Shown here piece by piece: positions 7,082-13,866 of a stretch of 13,866 bases of DNA. Each line of letters opens with the position of its first letter. The first letter of the stretch is position 1. The notes beneath the pieces are model-generated. The model searched no databases, had not been told where the DNA came from, and was given only the letters and a program-made list of their open reading frames with translations. The stretch is from JBBDWZ01 sp050732575 (lineage in GTDB: Bacteria > Gemmatimonadota > Gemmatimonadetes > Longimicrobiales > RSA9), in assembly GCA_050732575.1 (NCBI GenBank), contig JBOHRF010000119.1:1-13866 (forward strand), given 5' to 3'. The position numbers and the translations under genes are program-made.

Positions 7082-7758
7082 AGCCTCGCCACGGCGTCGC
7101 CCTGTTGAGCGTGCTGGCGATCACCGCATGGACGGGCGCCAGCCCCGCCACCGACCAGCTGACCATCGCCCAGTTGCAGTACGGCGGGGGCGGCGACTGG
7201 TACGCGAATCCGTCCGGCCTGCCCAACTTGCTCAAGGCGATTCGGCAGCGCACGGGCCTTCAAGTCAGCGATCGACCCGCACGGGTCAAACCTACGGATC
7301 CGACCCTTTGGAACCATCCGTATATCTATCTCACTGGGCACGGCAATATCCGATTCTCGGATGAGGACGTCCAGATTTTGCGCCGTTACCTCCTGTCGGG
7401 CGGTTTTTTGCACGCCGACGACAACTATGGGCTGGACGAAAGTTTCCGTCGCGAGATCAAACGCATCTTTCCGGAGTACGATCTGGTCGAGTTGCCGGCG
7501 GATCATCCGATTTATCACGCGTTTTATGATTTCCCAACAGGGATGCCGAAGGTTCACGCACACGACAATCGGCCCGCCCAGGGCCTGGCCGTGTTGCACC
7601 AGGGTCGTGTAGTCGTCTTTTATAGTTATGAGACCGACCTCGGCAACGGTTGGGAAGATCCAGAACGTTATGAAGATCCTCCGGAGCGCCGTGAAGCTGC
7701 GTTCCGCATGGGGGTCAACCTTTTTGTTTACGCTCTCTCGCAGGCAGTAACACCATGA
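7078..7758 (+). CDS. Exported DUF4159-family protein
   Basis: This 226-residue protein starts with a signal peptide (MKPRHGVALLSVLAITAWTGAS, cleavage probably near residues 21-25). It then matches the DUF4159 pattern: IAQLQYGGGGDWYANP (30-45), YIYLTGHGNIRFSDEDVQILRR, a GGFLHADDNYG turn (109-118), and FYSYETDLGNGWEDP near the end. DUF4159 is believed to adopt a class I glutamine-amidotransferase-like fold, but no catalytic Cys nucleophile is seen (the protein has no cysteine), so binding rather than amidotransferase activity is more likely. The function is unknown. It overlaps rsmI upstream (ATGA) and the DUF4175 gene downstream (ATGA, 7755-7758) by 4 bases each, implying translational coupling. 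In other bacteria DUF4159 genes lie with MoxR, DUF58, Bat and DUF4175 genes, which supports an envelope role. Confidence 0.85.
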   Translation: MKPRHGVALLSVLAITAWTGASPATDQLTIAQLQYGGGGDWYANPSGLPNLLKAIRQRTGLQVSDRPARVKPTDPTLWNHPYIYLTGHGNIRFSDEDVQILRRYLLSGGFLHADDNYGLDESFRREIKRIFPEYDLVELPADHPIYHAFYDFPTGMPKVHAHDNRPAQGLAVLHQGRVVVFYSYETDLGNGWEDPERYEDPPERREAAFRMGVNLFVYALSQAVTP

Positions 7759-10700
7759 GCCCAGTGAATCTGCACACCGTCGTTGCAGCCACCACCCGTG
7801 CCATTCAGCGACATGCCCTGTTCGCCATAGCCGGCGCCGTGGCTGCACTCATTGCAGTGTTGTTGGGGGTCTCCTGGATCAGTGCCGGGCTGGATCTGTG
7901 GCCCGCGCCGAGCGCCGTGCCACTCGTCCTCGAGGTGATTACAGCGGTGTCCGCAGCGGCGGTCGTCTTCTGGGGTTTGAACCGACTGCGCGGTGCCTCC
8001 TCAGAGACTAGCGTCGCCGCCTCCGGAGAGAATGCGGTTGGCCTTCCGCCAGGAAGCGTACGAGGTGTACTGGAACTGTCGCGCAAGGTTCCAGAGGGCA
8101 CGTCGCCCGCCCTCTTTCGTCAGGCCGAAGCCGAGCTGAACCGCCGCATTGCCGGTGTGACACCTGCACATTTCTCTGGCCAAATCGGCGCACGTGTGCG
8201 CAGACGCAGACTGCAGACGTGGTCGTTTGCCGCGGTCCTGGTTGTAACCGTGATAGCCCTGGGTATGGTCTCGCCGGCGCGCAGCCGAGCCGGTTGGGCG
8301 CCGCTGTTGCGTCCGGTCAAGCATCTCGCGCCGCCGCCTTTGCCAGCCATTTCCGTAGAACCTGGCCATGCTGAAGTTCCCCGCGGCACAGCTCTGACGG
8401 TCAGGGTTCGGGCACCCCAGCGCGAAGCGGTCTTGCTGGAATGGCGCTCGGCCGGTGCCGTGCGGCGCGAAGAAACGGTGGATCTCGAGCAGGGCATTGG
8501 TACCACCGAGATACCAGCGGTCGATGCACCGGTCCGGTACTGGGTGGTCGCACCCGACGGCGCAGTGAGCGATACGTTCACGGTCCGACCCACGGATCCG
8601 TTGCTGGTTTCAGATTTGACCATCGATGTTACGTATCCTGGCTATTTGAACCGGCTCGCCGAACAGTTCCAGGGCGAACTGCCCTCACTCCAGATTCCCG
8701 AAGGTACCGAGCTGCGCATTGAGGGCCGAGCCACACGTGCGCTCGGTTCGGCCATTCTTTCGGCGGATAGCGGCGCGGTCAAAGTCGAGCTGCGGGTGGA
8801 TGGAGGCACGTTCAATGGTCGCTGGGTGCCGCGCCAAAGCGGCAAGTACGAGTGGCAGTTTGCCTCTCGATCCGGAACCCGGGCCGAGCTTGTGCCGCCG
8901 CCATTCCAGCTGCACGTCGTCCCTGACCTCCCACCGCAGGTCGAAGTTACCTATCCAGGTAGTGACACGACGCTGACGGCGGAACTACAGCAGCCGATCG
9001 TTGCAGACGCACAGGACGATCACGGCCTGTTGAGTGCTGTTTTGATCAGCTGGCGTACGAGTTCACTTGGGCAGCGCGATCCGGCAGTGGAGACACCGCT
9101 CACGCTGGAGGGCGATGCCGACCGCGCGTTCATTCGGGGAGCACTGGACGCCCGCGAGCGCAGGCTGCTGCCAGGTGATACGCTGAGCTACTTCATTCGG
9201 GTGATGGACAATTCGCCGCGACGTCAGACAGCCGATTCGCGCACGTATCGGCTGCGGCTGCCCTCAATGGACGAGCTGCGCGACCAATCGGATGACCAGG
9301 CCTCCGAGCTGACCCGCCAATTGGAAGAGCTTTCGCGCTCTGCTCGAGACCTCGAAAAGGCAACCCGAGATCTGAACCGCCGTTCTGCATCGCAGTCGCA
9401 AAGCCGCTCGGATCGGTCCGGTCAGGGCTCATCCCAGGGAAGCCCGGGCGATCGGCTCGACTATCAGAAAGCCGAGCAAACACGCAGCCTGCTCGACCGG
9501 CAGGAGCAGATGCTCAATGACGTCGATCAGATGCGTCAGCGCGTGCAGTCGCTGGAACGGGCAATGGAGGCCGCGGGTCTACGCGACCCTGAGTTGCAGA
9601 AGCGACTACAGGAGATGCGCGAGCTGTATGACAAGATGCTGACTCCAGAATTGAAGAAAAAACTGGAGGAGCTCAAGCAGAACGTCGATAAGATGGATCC
9701 TGAGCAGGTTCAAAAATCACTCGAGGAGTTGGCCAAGCAGCAGCAGGAGTTCCGTGAGCAGCTCGAGCGCAGCCTGGAATTGATGCGTCGTGCCGCTGCC
9801 GAGCAGGAGATGAATGCTCTATCTCAGGAAGCCAAGGAACTGGCTACGCAACAACAAGCGGTCGCCGACCAAATGAAACAGGTGGGGAAGCCCTCTCCTG
9901 ACCAGGTCGAGAAGCAGAAAGAACTCGAGCAGAAGACCCGCGAAATGAACCGCGCGCTGGAAGAGTTGATGAAGAAGCTCGGACAGCAGGGGGAAAGCGG
10001 AGCAGCTCAGAAGACCGGTGAAGCAAAGGACCAGTCCGAGCAAGCTGCGGGTGACATGCAGAAGGCGGTCGAACAGGCCAGGCAGCAATCCCAACAAGCG
10101 GCGCAGAGTGGACAGCAGGCTGCCGACAAGTTGAATGATGCGGCAGGCAAGCTGGATCAGGCGCGCAAGCAGATGGCCGATGGCTGGAAGAAGGAAGTCC
10201 AGGAAACCATGGACAAGGCCACAAACGACGCGCTTTCTCTGGCCCAGAAGCAAAACGAGATCTTGGAGCGCATGCAGCAGGAAATGAAGACCGGCAATCA
10301 GCCGCAGCAAAGTGGACAGTCGGCTACGCCACCGCAGCAGCAACAGGCTGGTCAGCAGGCCAAAGGTCAACAAACTGGGCAACAGCAGAGCGGCCAGCAG
10401 CAGAGTGGCCAACAGCAGAGCGGCCAACAGCAGAGTGGACAGCAGCAGAGCGGTCAGCAGCGGGCTGGGCAGCAGCAGGCCGGGCAGCAAGGCCAGCAGC
10501 AGCAGGGAGCTCAACAACAAGCCGGTCAGCAGCAGAGCGGCCAACAACAGGGCGGCCAGCAACAGGGTGGCCAGCAGCAGCAGGGGCAACAGGGCTCGCA
10601 GCAGGTCGGGCAGGGTGGCGGCACGCAGCAGCTCAAGAACGATCAGGCTGCCGTGAAGCAGGGCCTGGAGCAACTGGGTCAGAATCTCTCGGATGCCGGA

Positions 10701-11459
10701 CAGCGATCCGCGATGGTGAATCGTGACGTAGGCAGCGCTCTTGGCCGCGCAAACTTGAGCATGGATCAAACCCTGAAAGCGCTCGAGAATGGTAATAAGA
10801 CACCCGTCAACGAGGCGCAGCAGACGCTTGATGCGTTGAACCGTTTGGCGCTTGCCCTGCTCCAGAACCAACAGCAGCTGAACGACGCACAGTCGGGGAC
10901 AGGCCTGCAACAGGCGCTCGAACAGCTGGCGGAACTGGCCAAGCAGCAGGGAGGCATCAACGGGCAGTCGGGCTCATTGGCGCCCCTCAACTTGGCGCCA
11001 CAGGTGATGTCCGATCAGCTCAATCGGCTGGCCAAGCAACAGCGCGACGTGGCACAGAAGCTGGATGGCATGAACAACATCGGGGGTCGCGAAGACCCGT
11101 TGGGCCGATTGGATGAGTTGGCGCGCGAAGCCAACCAGTTGGCGCGTGACCTGGAAGGCGGTCGACTCACGCCCCAAACACTGGCCAGACAGGAGCGGTT
11201 GTTCCACCGTCTGTTGGATGCTGGGCGCACGCTCGAGCGGGACGAGTACAGCGATGAACGAAAGGCCGAACGGCCGGGCGCAATTCCGCCGCATGTAGCA
11301 AAGGCGCTCAAGCCCGGACTTCTGGAGGAGAATTTGCGCTTCGCCGTGCCTTCCGAAGAGGTGTTGCGTGGATTACCTCCGGCATACCGCCGGCTCTTGC
11401 TTGACTATATCGAGCGTCTCAACCGCGTGCCGGCTCCAGTCAATCGGGAGAATAAGTGA
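7755..11459 (+). CDS. Giant DUF4175-like membrane protein with Ig-like region, long coiled coil and Gln-rich repeats
   Basis: The 1234-residue protein has hydrophobic segments at about 21-43, 56-74 and 155-173, so most of the chain would lie outside the membrane. Residues about 195-400 look beta-rich and Ig-like, including the VTYPGYLNR motif seen in DUF4175 proteins. From about 505 to 850 it is charged, heptad-like coiled coil (for example LEELSRSARDLEKATRDL). Residues about 849-959 are almost pure Gln/Gly/Ser/Ala, with tandem GQQQS units. A C-terminal conserved region follows, with helices rich in Gln and Leu and a final ERLFHRLLDAGRTLERDEYS and PPAYRRLLLDYIERL, as in family members. It overlaps both neighbours by 4 bases. 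It may be an envelope scaffold linked to a MoxR/DUF58/Bat-type system. No enzymatic motif was seen. The family call is good; topology and role are inferred. Confidence 0.85.
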   Translation: MSPVNLHTVVAATTRAIQRHALFAIAGAVAALIAVLLGVSWISAGLDLWPAPSAVPLVLEVITAVSAAAVVFWGLNRLRGASSETSVAASGENAVGLPPGSVRGVLELSRKVPEGTSPALFRQAEAELNRRIAGVTPAHFSGQIGARVRRRRLQTWSFAAVLVVTVIALGMVSPARSRAGWAPLLRPVKHLAPPPLPAISVEPGHAEVPRGTALTVRVRAPQREAVLLEWRSAGAVRREETVDLEQGIGTTEIPAVDAPVRYWVVAPDGAVSDTFTVRPTDPLLVSDLTIDVTYPGYLNRLAEQFQGELPSLQIPEGTELRIEGRATRALGSAILSADSGAVKVELRVDGGTFNGRWVPRQSGKYEWQFASRSGTRAELVPPPFQLHVVPDLPPQVEVTYPGSDTTLTAELQQPIVADAQDDHGLLSAVLISWRTSSLGQRDPAVETPLTLEGDADRAFIRGALDARERRLLPGDTLSYFIRVMDNSPRRQTADSRTYRLRLPSMDELRDQSDDQASELTRQLEELSRSARDLEKATRDLNRRSASQSQSRSDRSGQGSSQGSPGDRLDYQKAEQTRSLLDRQEQMLNDVDQMRQRVQSLERAMEAAGLRDPELQKRLQEMRELYDKMLTPELKKKLEELKQNVDKMDPEQVQKSLEELAKQQQEFREQLERSLELMRRAAAEQEMNALSQEAKELATQQQAVADQMKQVGKPSPDQVEKQKELEQKTREMNRALEELMKKLGQQGESGAAQKTGEAKDQSEQAAGDMQKAVEQARQQSQQAAQSGQQAADKLNDAAGKLDQARKQMADGWKKEVQETMDKATNDALSLAQKQNEILERMQQEMKTGNQPQQSGQSATPPQQQQAGQQAKGQQTGQQQSGQQQSGQQQSGQQQSGQQQSGQQRAGQQQAGQQGQQQQGAQQQAGQQQSGQQQGGQQQGGQQQQGQQGSQQVGQGGGTQQLKNDQAAVKQGLEQLGQNLSDAGQRSAMVNRDVGSALGRANLSMDQTLKALENGNKTPVNEAQQTLDALNRLALALLQNQQQLNDAQSGTGLQQALEQLAELAKQQGGINGQSGSLAPLNLAPQVMSDQLNRLAKQQRDVAQKLDGMNNIGGREDPLGRLDELAREANQLARDLEGGRLTPQTLARQERLFHRLLDAGRTLERDEYSDERKAERPGAIPPHVAKALKPGLLEENLRFAVPSEEVLRGLPPAYRRLLLDYIERLNRVPAPVNRENK
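10299..10631 (+). repeat. Glutamine-rich low-complexity tract inside the DUF4175 gene
   Basis: The in-frame translation covers residues about 849-959 and is dominated by Gln with Gly, Ser and Ala. CAG outnumbers CAA. Opposite-strand and other-frame ORFs here (Leu-rich, Ser/Arg-rich) are by-products of this composition. The tract joins the coiled coil to the conserved C-terminal region and is probably disordered or fibrous. Confidence 0.9.
10377..10481 (+). repeat. Seven tandem 15-bp units encoding GQQQS/GQQQA
   Basis: Units start at 10377, 10392, 10407, 10422, 10437, 10452 and 10467. The first five encode GQQQS, the sixth GQQRA and the seventh GQQQA. Ser codons alternate AGC, AGT, AGC, AGT, AGC, which suggests duplication of a 30-bp pair of units. 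Sequence differences are nearly all synonymous, indicating slippage-type expansion with the protein sequence kept under selection. Confidence 0.93.
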
Positions 11460-13216
11460 AGCAACTTTTTCTCCCGTTGGTGCTCTGCAGTACGATCATA
11501 AGCGGTTTGCATGCACAGGCACCACCGCAGGTTTCCGAGAGCCAGCTGCTGCGTGATGCCGTTGCGCGTGAAACTGCGGGTGACTTGCGTGGTGCCGAGG
11601 CTAGCCTACGTTCCATTCTGAATCGCAATCCGCAGTCACTGAGCGCGCTGCTTTCGTTGGAGCGCGTTCTCAAAATGCAGAACCGCCTGGGCGATGTGAT
11701 CCCCGTGGTCGAGCAACTCCTGAAGACGGATCCTGAGTCTGCGATTGGCCATCAGATGCTGGTGCGTGCGTACGCGTCCCTTGATCAGATGGATGACGTT
11801 CGCAAAGCGGCGGAGACGTGGATCAAAGCCACCCCCAAACTGGAGACGCCGTACCGCGAAGTAGCCAGGATCTGGGAATCACGCGGTGATTACGCACGCG
11901 CGGTTCAATATCTGGAAGTAGGACGCGGTCGCATTGGCCGCAACGACGCGTTGGCCCTCGAGCTGGGTGACATTTACGCGGCCATGGAAGAGTACGCCCG
12001 CGCGGTGCGTGAGTGGGACCGCGCGATCGGACCGGAGGCGCGCGGGTTCCTGCTGGTACAGCGGCGGCTGGCCGTGCTGCGCGACGGCGGTGCGCAGATC
12101 TTGCCCCGGCTGATTGACGCATTGCTGCGTTCGCCTACTTCGGTGGCGCGGCGGCGAGCGGCAGCGCAACTGGCTATTGATGCCGGGCTCAGCGCGCGGG
12201 CCGAAGAGATTGCGCGCGCGGCAGCCGGCGAATTGAACGGCCTGGAACGTCAGAGCTTCCTGATCGACATTGCCCGACGTGCCGATGGCGCTCAATTGCC
12301 ACGGCTCGCCTTCTGGGCGTATGGTGAGTTGGTCCGGCTGGGTACTGACGGCGAGCAGCGGCTCGCTCTGCGCGGGCGCATGGCCGAGCTTGCCCTGGCC
12401 ATGGGTGACACGGCCCGGGCGGCTGAAACGTATCGCGCGCTCGAGGGCTCCTACGCGCCTGGATCACCCGAACGCCGTCAGGCGGCCGCGCTCCGTATTC
12501 AGTTAACGGCTAAAGAAGGCAAGCTCGCCGACGCCGAGCAGGAATTGCAGAACTTCCGGCGTGATTATCCAGACGCGCATGAGCTGGATGCCATTGCTGC
12601 GGCCATTGCCAACGCATGGTTCGATCGGGGCGATCTGGACCGGGCCAAGCAGGCCGTGCAGGGTGTGGGTGGTCCCCGTTCCAGTCTGGTTCGCAGCCGA
12701 ATAGCGCTGCGCAGATTCGACGTGGCCGGCGCAAAGGCCGAACTGTTGGGAGCGGCGCCCGCGTTGCGGGGTGCCGAAGCCACGGATGCCATTAAATTGG
12801 CAAGCGCCCTCGGCCGGGTCTCCCGCGAGGGCGGTGAAATGATGGGACAGGCCATTTCACGCACCAGCGCAGGTGCACCCGGTGAGGCCGTCGCGCTGCT
12901 TCTAAATGGCGCGCGCAGCCTGCCCGGAAACGAGCCGGCAGCAATTCTGGAAATGGCGGCTTCTATTGCCGAGCGCAATCAACTCGATGCCGAAGCCGAA
13001 AAGGCGCGGCGCACGATCATTGGAGACTTTGCAACGGCACCGGAAGCCCCGGGCGCATTGCTGTCTTTGGCACGAAGCCTGTCTCTCAGGACCGAGACGA
13101 TGAGCGAGGCGCGGGATCTCCTGGAACGCTTGATCCTGGAGCATCCTCGCAGTCCACTAGTTCCCCAAGGCCGGCAGGAACTCGATCGGTTGCAGGGTCG
13201 GATTCCACGGTCATGA
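11456..13216 (+). CDS. Secreted tetratricopeptide-repeat protein
   Basis: The gene begins with GTG overlapping the DUF4175 stop (GTGA, 11456-11459), with GGGAG at 11445-11449 as ribosome binding site. The product is 586 residues. The N-terminus MKQLFLPLVLCSTIISGLHAQ is a signal peptide, likely cut after LHA (residue 20); the Cys at 11 is inside the hydrophobic core and has no lipobox. The rest is helical repeats of TPR type: AVARETAGDLRGAEASLRSIL, then RIWESRGDYARAVQYLEVG and LELGDIYAAMEEYARAVREW. Degenerate repeats continue to the C-terminus, which ends with an ARDLLERLILEHPRSPLVPQG repeat. TPR proteins carry out protein-protein contacts, so a periplasmic adaptor for the neighbouring DUF4175 protein is a reasonable inference; Bat-type clusters often include TPR proteins. 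No catalytic domain was seen and no specific subfamily is assigned. Confidence 0.85.
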   Translation: MKQLFLPLVLCSTIISGLHAQAPPQVSESQLLRDAVARETAGDLRGAEASLRSILNRNPQSLSALLSLERVLKMQNRLGDVIPVVEQLLKTDPESAIGHQMLVRAYASLDQMDDVRKAAETWIKATPKLETPYREVARIWESRGDYARAVQYLEVGRGRIGRNDALALELGDIYAAMEEYARAVREWDRAIGPEARGFLLVQRRLAVLRDGGAQILPRLIDALLRSPTSVARRRAAAQLAIDAGLSARAEEIARAAAGELNGLERQSFLIDIARRADGAQLPRLAFWAYGELVRLGTDGEQRLALRGRMAELALAMGDTARAAETYRALEGSYAPGSPERRQAAALRIQLTAKEGKLADAEQELQNFRRDYPDAHELDAIAAAIANAWFDRGDLDRAKQAVQGVGGPRSSLVRSRIALRRFDVAGAKAELLGAAPALRGAEATDAIKLASALGRVSREGGEMMGQAISRTSAGAPGEAVALLLNGARSLPGNEPAAILEMAASIAERNQLDAEAEKARRTIIGDFATAPEAPGALLSLARSLSLRTETMSEARDLLERLILEHPRSPLVPQGRQELDRLQGRIPRS

Positions 13217-13245
13217 CGATAGCCTAGGTAGAAGGTAGAACGGAT

Positions 13246-13866
13246 ATGCGCAAACTTGCATTAGCTCTGATCACACTTGCGCTGGCCGCAACCAGCGCGC
13301 ACGCGCAATTCCTGCTCGTCCCCATGGATGCTCAGCAGTCGAACCATTTGAAGGCCTATGGACTGACCTATTGGGTGCTCGAGCGTAAAGCCACTGCAGA
13401 GTGGCTGCTCAACTACCGAAATGGCTCGTTTCTACTTCCCGACCGTCCGGATGTGCGCCGCGAAGCCGCACTCCGGGGCGTGAAATACGAGCCCGCCAAT
13501 GCCAGCCAGGTTGCGCAAATCCGTAGTCAGATCGAAGAGAACAACATGGAAAGCGTGATCCTCGAAAAAGCGCCGAGGATCGCCGTGTACACGCCTGCCA
13601 ATGCAGCGCCCTGGGATGACGCGGTTACCCTGGCCATGGCTTACGCGGATATCCCTTACGACAAGGTGTGGGATCCAGAGGTACTGCAGGGCCGGCTCAA
13701 GGAGTATGACTGGATGCACCTGCACCATGAGGACTTTACCGGTCAGTACTCGAAGTTCTACATCAGTTACGCCGGGGCCAATTGGCTGCAAGAGGCCGTA
13801 CAGCGCAACGAATCTGTGGCCAAGGAATTCGGCAAGCAGAATGTGCCCGCGCTTAAGAAGGCCGTA
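13246..13866 (+). CDS. Secreted protein of the family usually labelled 'asparagine synthetase B', 3' end outside the window
   Basis: The visible 207 residues start at ATG 13246, 29 bases after the TPR gene stop, with GAAGG at 13231-13235. The signal peptide MRKLALALITLALAATSAHA is cut before Gln21. The mature protein opens QFLLVPMDAQQSNHLKAYGL, then EWLLNYRNGSFLLPD and RIAVYTPANAAPWDDAVTLA, then YDWMHLHHEDFTGQYSKFY. This pattern matches secreted proteins of Bacteroidetes and Gemmatimonadetes commonly annotated as asparagine synthetase B, which I recognise from memory. True AsnB has an N-terminal catalytic Cys and an SGGxDS pyrophosphatase loop. A signal peptide and no such motifs in the visible part argue against that activity. 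The fold may be amidotransferase-like. It is probably the fifth gene of the envelope operon. The function is unknown. Confidence 0.8.
   Translation, partial: MRKLALALITLALAATSAHAQFLLVPMDAQQSNHLKAYGLTYWVLERKATAEWLLNYRNGSFLLPDRPDVRREAALRGVKYEPANASQVAQIRSQIEENNMESVILEKAPRIAVYTPANAAPWDDAVTLAMAYADIPYDKVWDPEVLQGRLKEYDWMHLHHEDFTGQYSKFYISYAGANWLQEAVQRNESVAKEFGKQNVPALKKAV

Noticed and set aside
10312..10656. 114-codon Ser/Arg/Asn-rich frame on the plus strand
   Set aside because: Out-of-phase reading of the CAG repeats (AGC = Ser, GCA = Ala); no start context and no domain.
9819..10910. 363-codon Leu-rich open frame on the minus strand
   Set aside because: It is the antisense of the CAG/GAG-rich coiled-coil and Gln tract (CTG = Leu). 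The plus-strand DUF4175 frame is fully continuous here and has family motifs on both sides.
1..13866. CRISPR arrays, insertion sequences, att sites, tRNA or rRNA genes, phage or defence genes
   Set aside because: No direct-repeat/spacer pattern, no transposase or integrase sequence, and no tRNA/rRNA-like stretch was seen. The 15-bp repeats are in-frame coding repeats.

Overview
This is a GC-rich bacterial chromosome segment with tightly packed genes and no phage, transposon, CRISPR or RNA-gene signal. The likely source is Gemmatimonadota or a nearby lineage. I infer this from the combination of an M14 carboxypeptidase carrying a C-terminal amidotransferase-like domain, a DUF4159/DUF4175 envelope gene pair, and a secreted protein of the family usually labelled 'asparagine synthetase B'. 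The phylum call is inference from gene content and was not checked by a search.

Layout. (1) Bases 2-1867 hold the 3' part of a zinc carboxypeptidase (M14) gene that starts outside the window. (2) A short leader with a perfect 7-bp hairpin leads into clpB (1931-4546), a complete disaggregase. (3) A small exported protein or lipoprotein of unknown function (4614-5087) has what looks like its own sigma70-type promoter, whose -35 box overlaps the clpB stop codon. (4) On the minus strand, converging on it, is a methylmalonyl-CoA epimerase gene (5162-5554). A strong RNA hairpin (5110-5139) lies between the two 3' ends. (5) Divergent from the epimerase is a thioredoxin gene, trxA (5664-5999), with two mutually exclusive hairpins just before its strong ribosome binding site. 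(6) After a 224-bp gap without a convincing gene comes rsmI (6224-7081), the 16S rRNA 2'-O-methyltransferase for C1402.

(7) rsmI is the first gene of a chain joined by 4-base stop/start overlaps: rsmI, a DUF4159 protein (7078-7758), a giant three-membrane-segment DUF4175 protein (7755-11459) and a secreted TPR protein (11456-13216). The asparagine-synthetase-B-like secreted protein (13246 to the window edge) follows after 29 bases. Apart from rsmI, every product in this chain looks exported or membrane bound. I read it as a cell-envelope module of unknown function. The DUF4175 protein supplies a membrane anchor, Ig-like domains, a long coiled coil and a glutamine-rich repeat tract. The TPR protein offers an interaction scaffold, and the DUF4159 and terminal proteins supply soluble amidotransferase-like folds. 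The MoxR ATPase, DUF58 and Bat-type von Willebrand proteins that often accompany DUF4159/DUF4175 genes are not in this window and may lie downstream.

The housekeeping genes are ordinary. The envelope module is the part that could represent an uncharacterised system.
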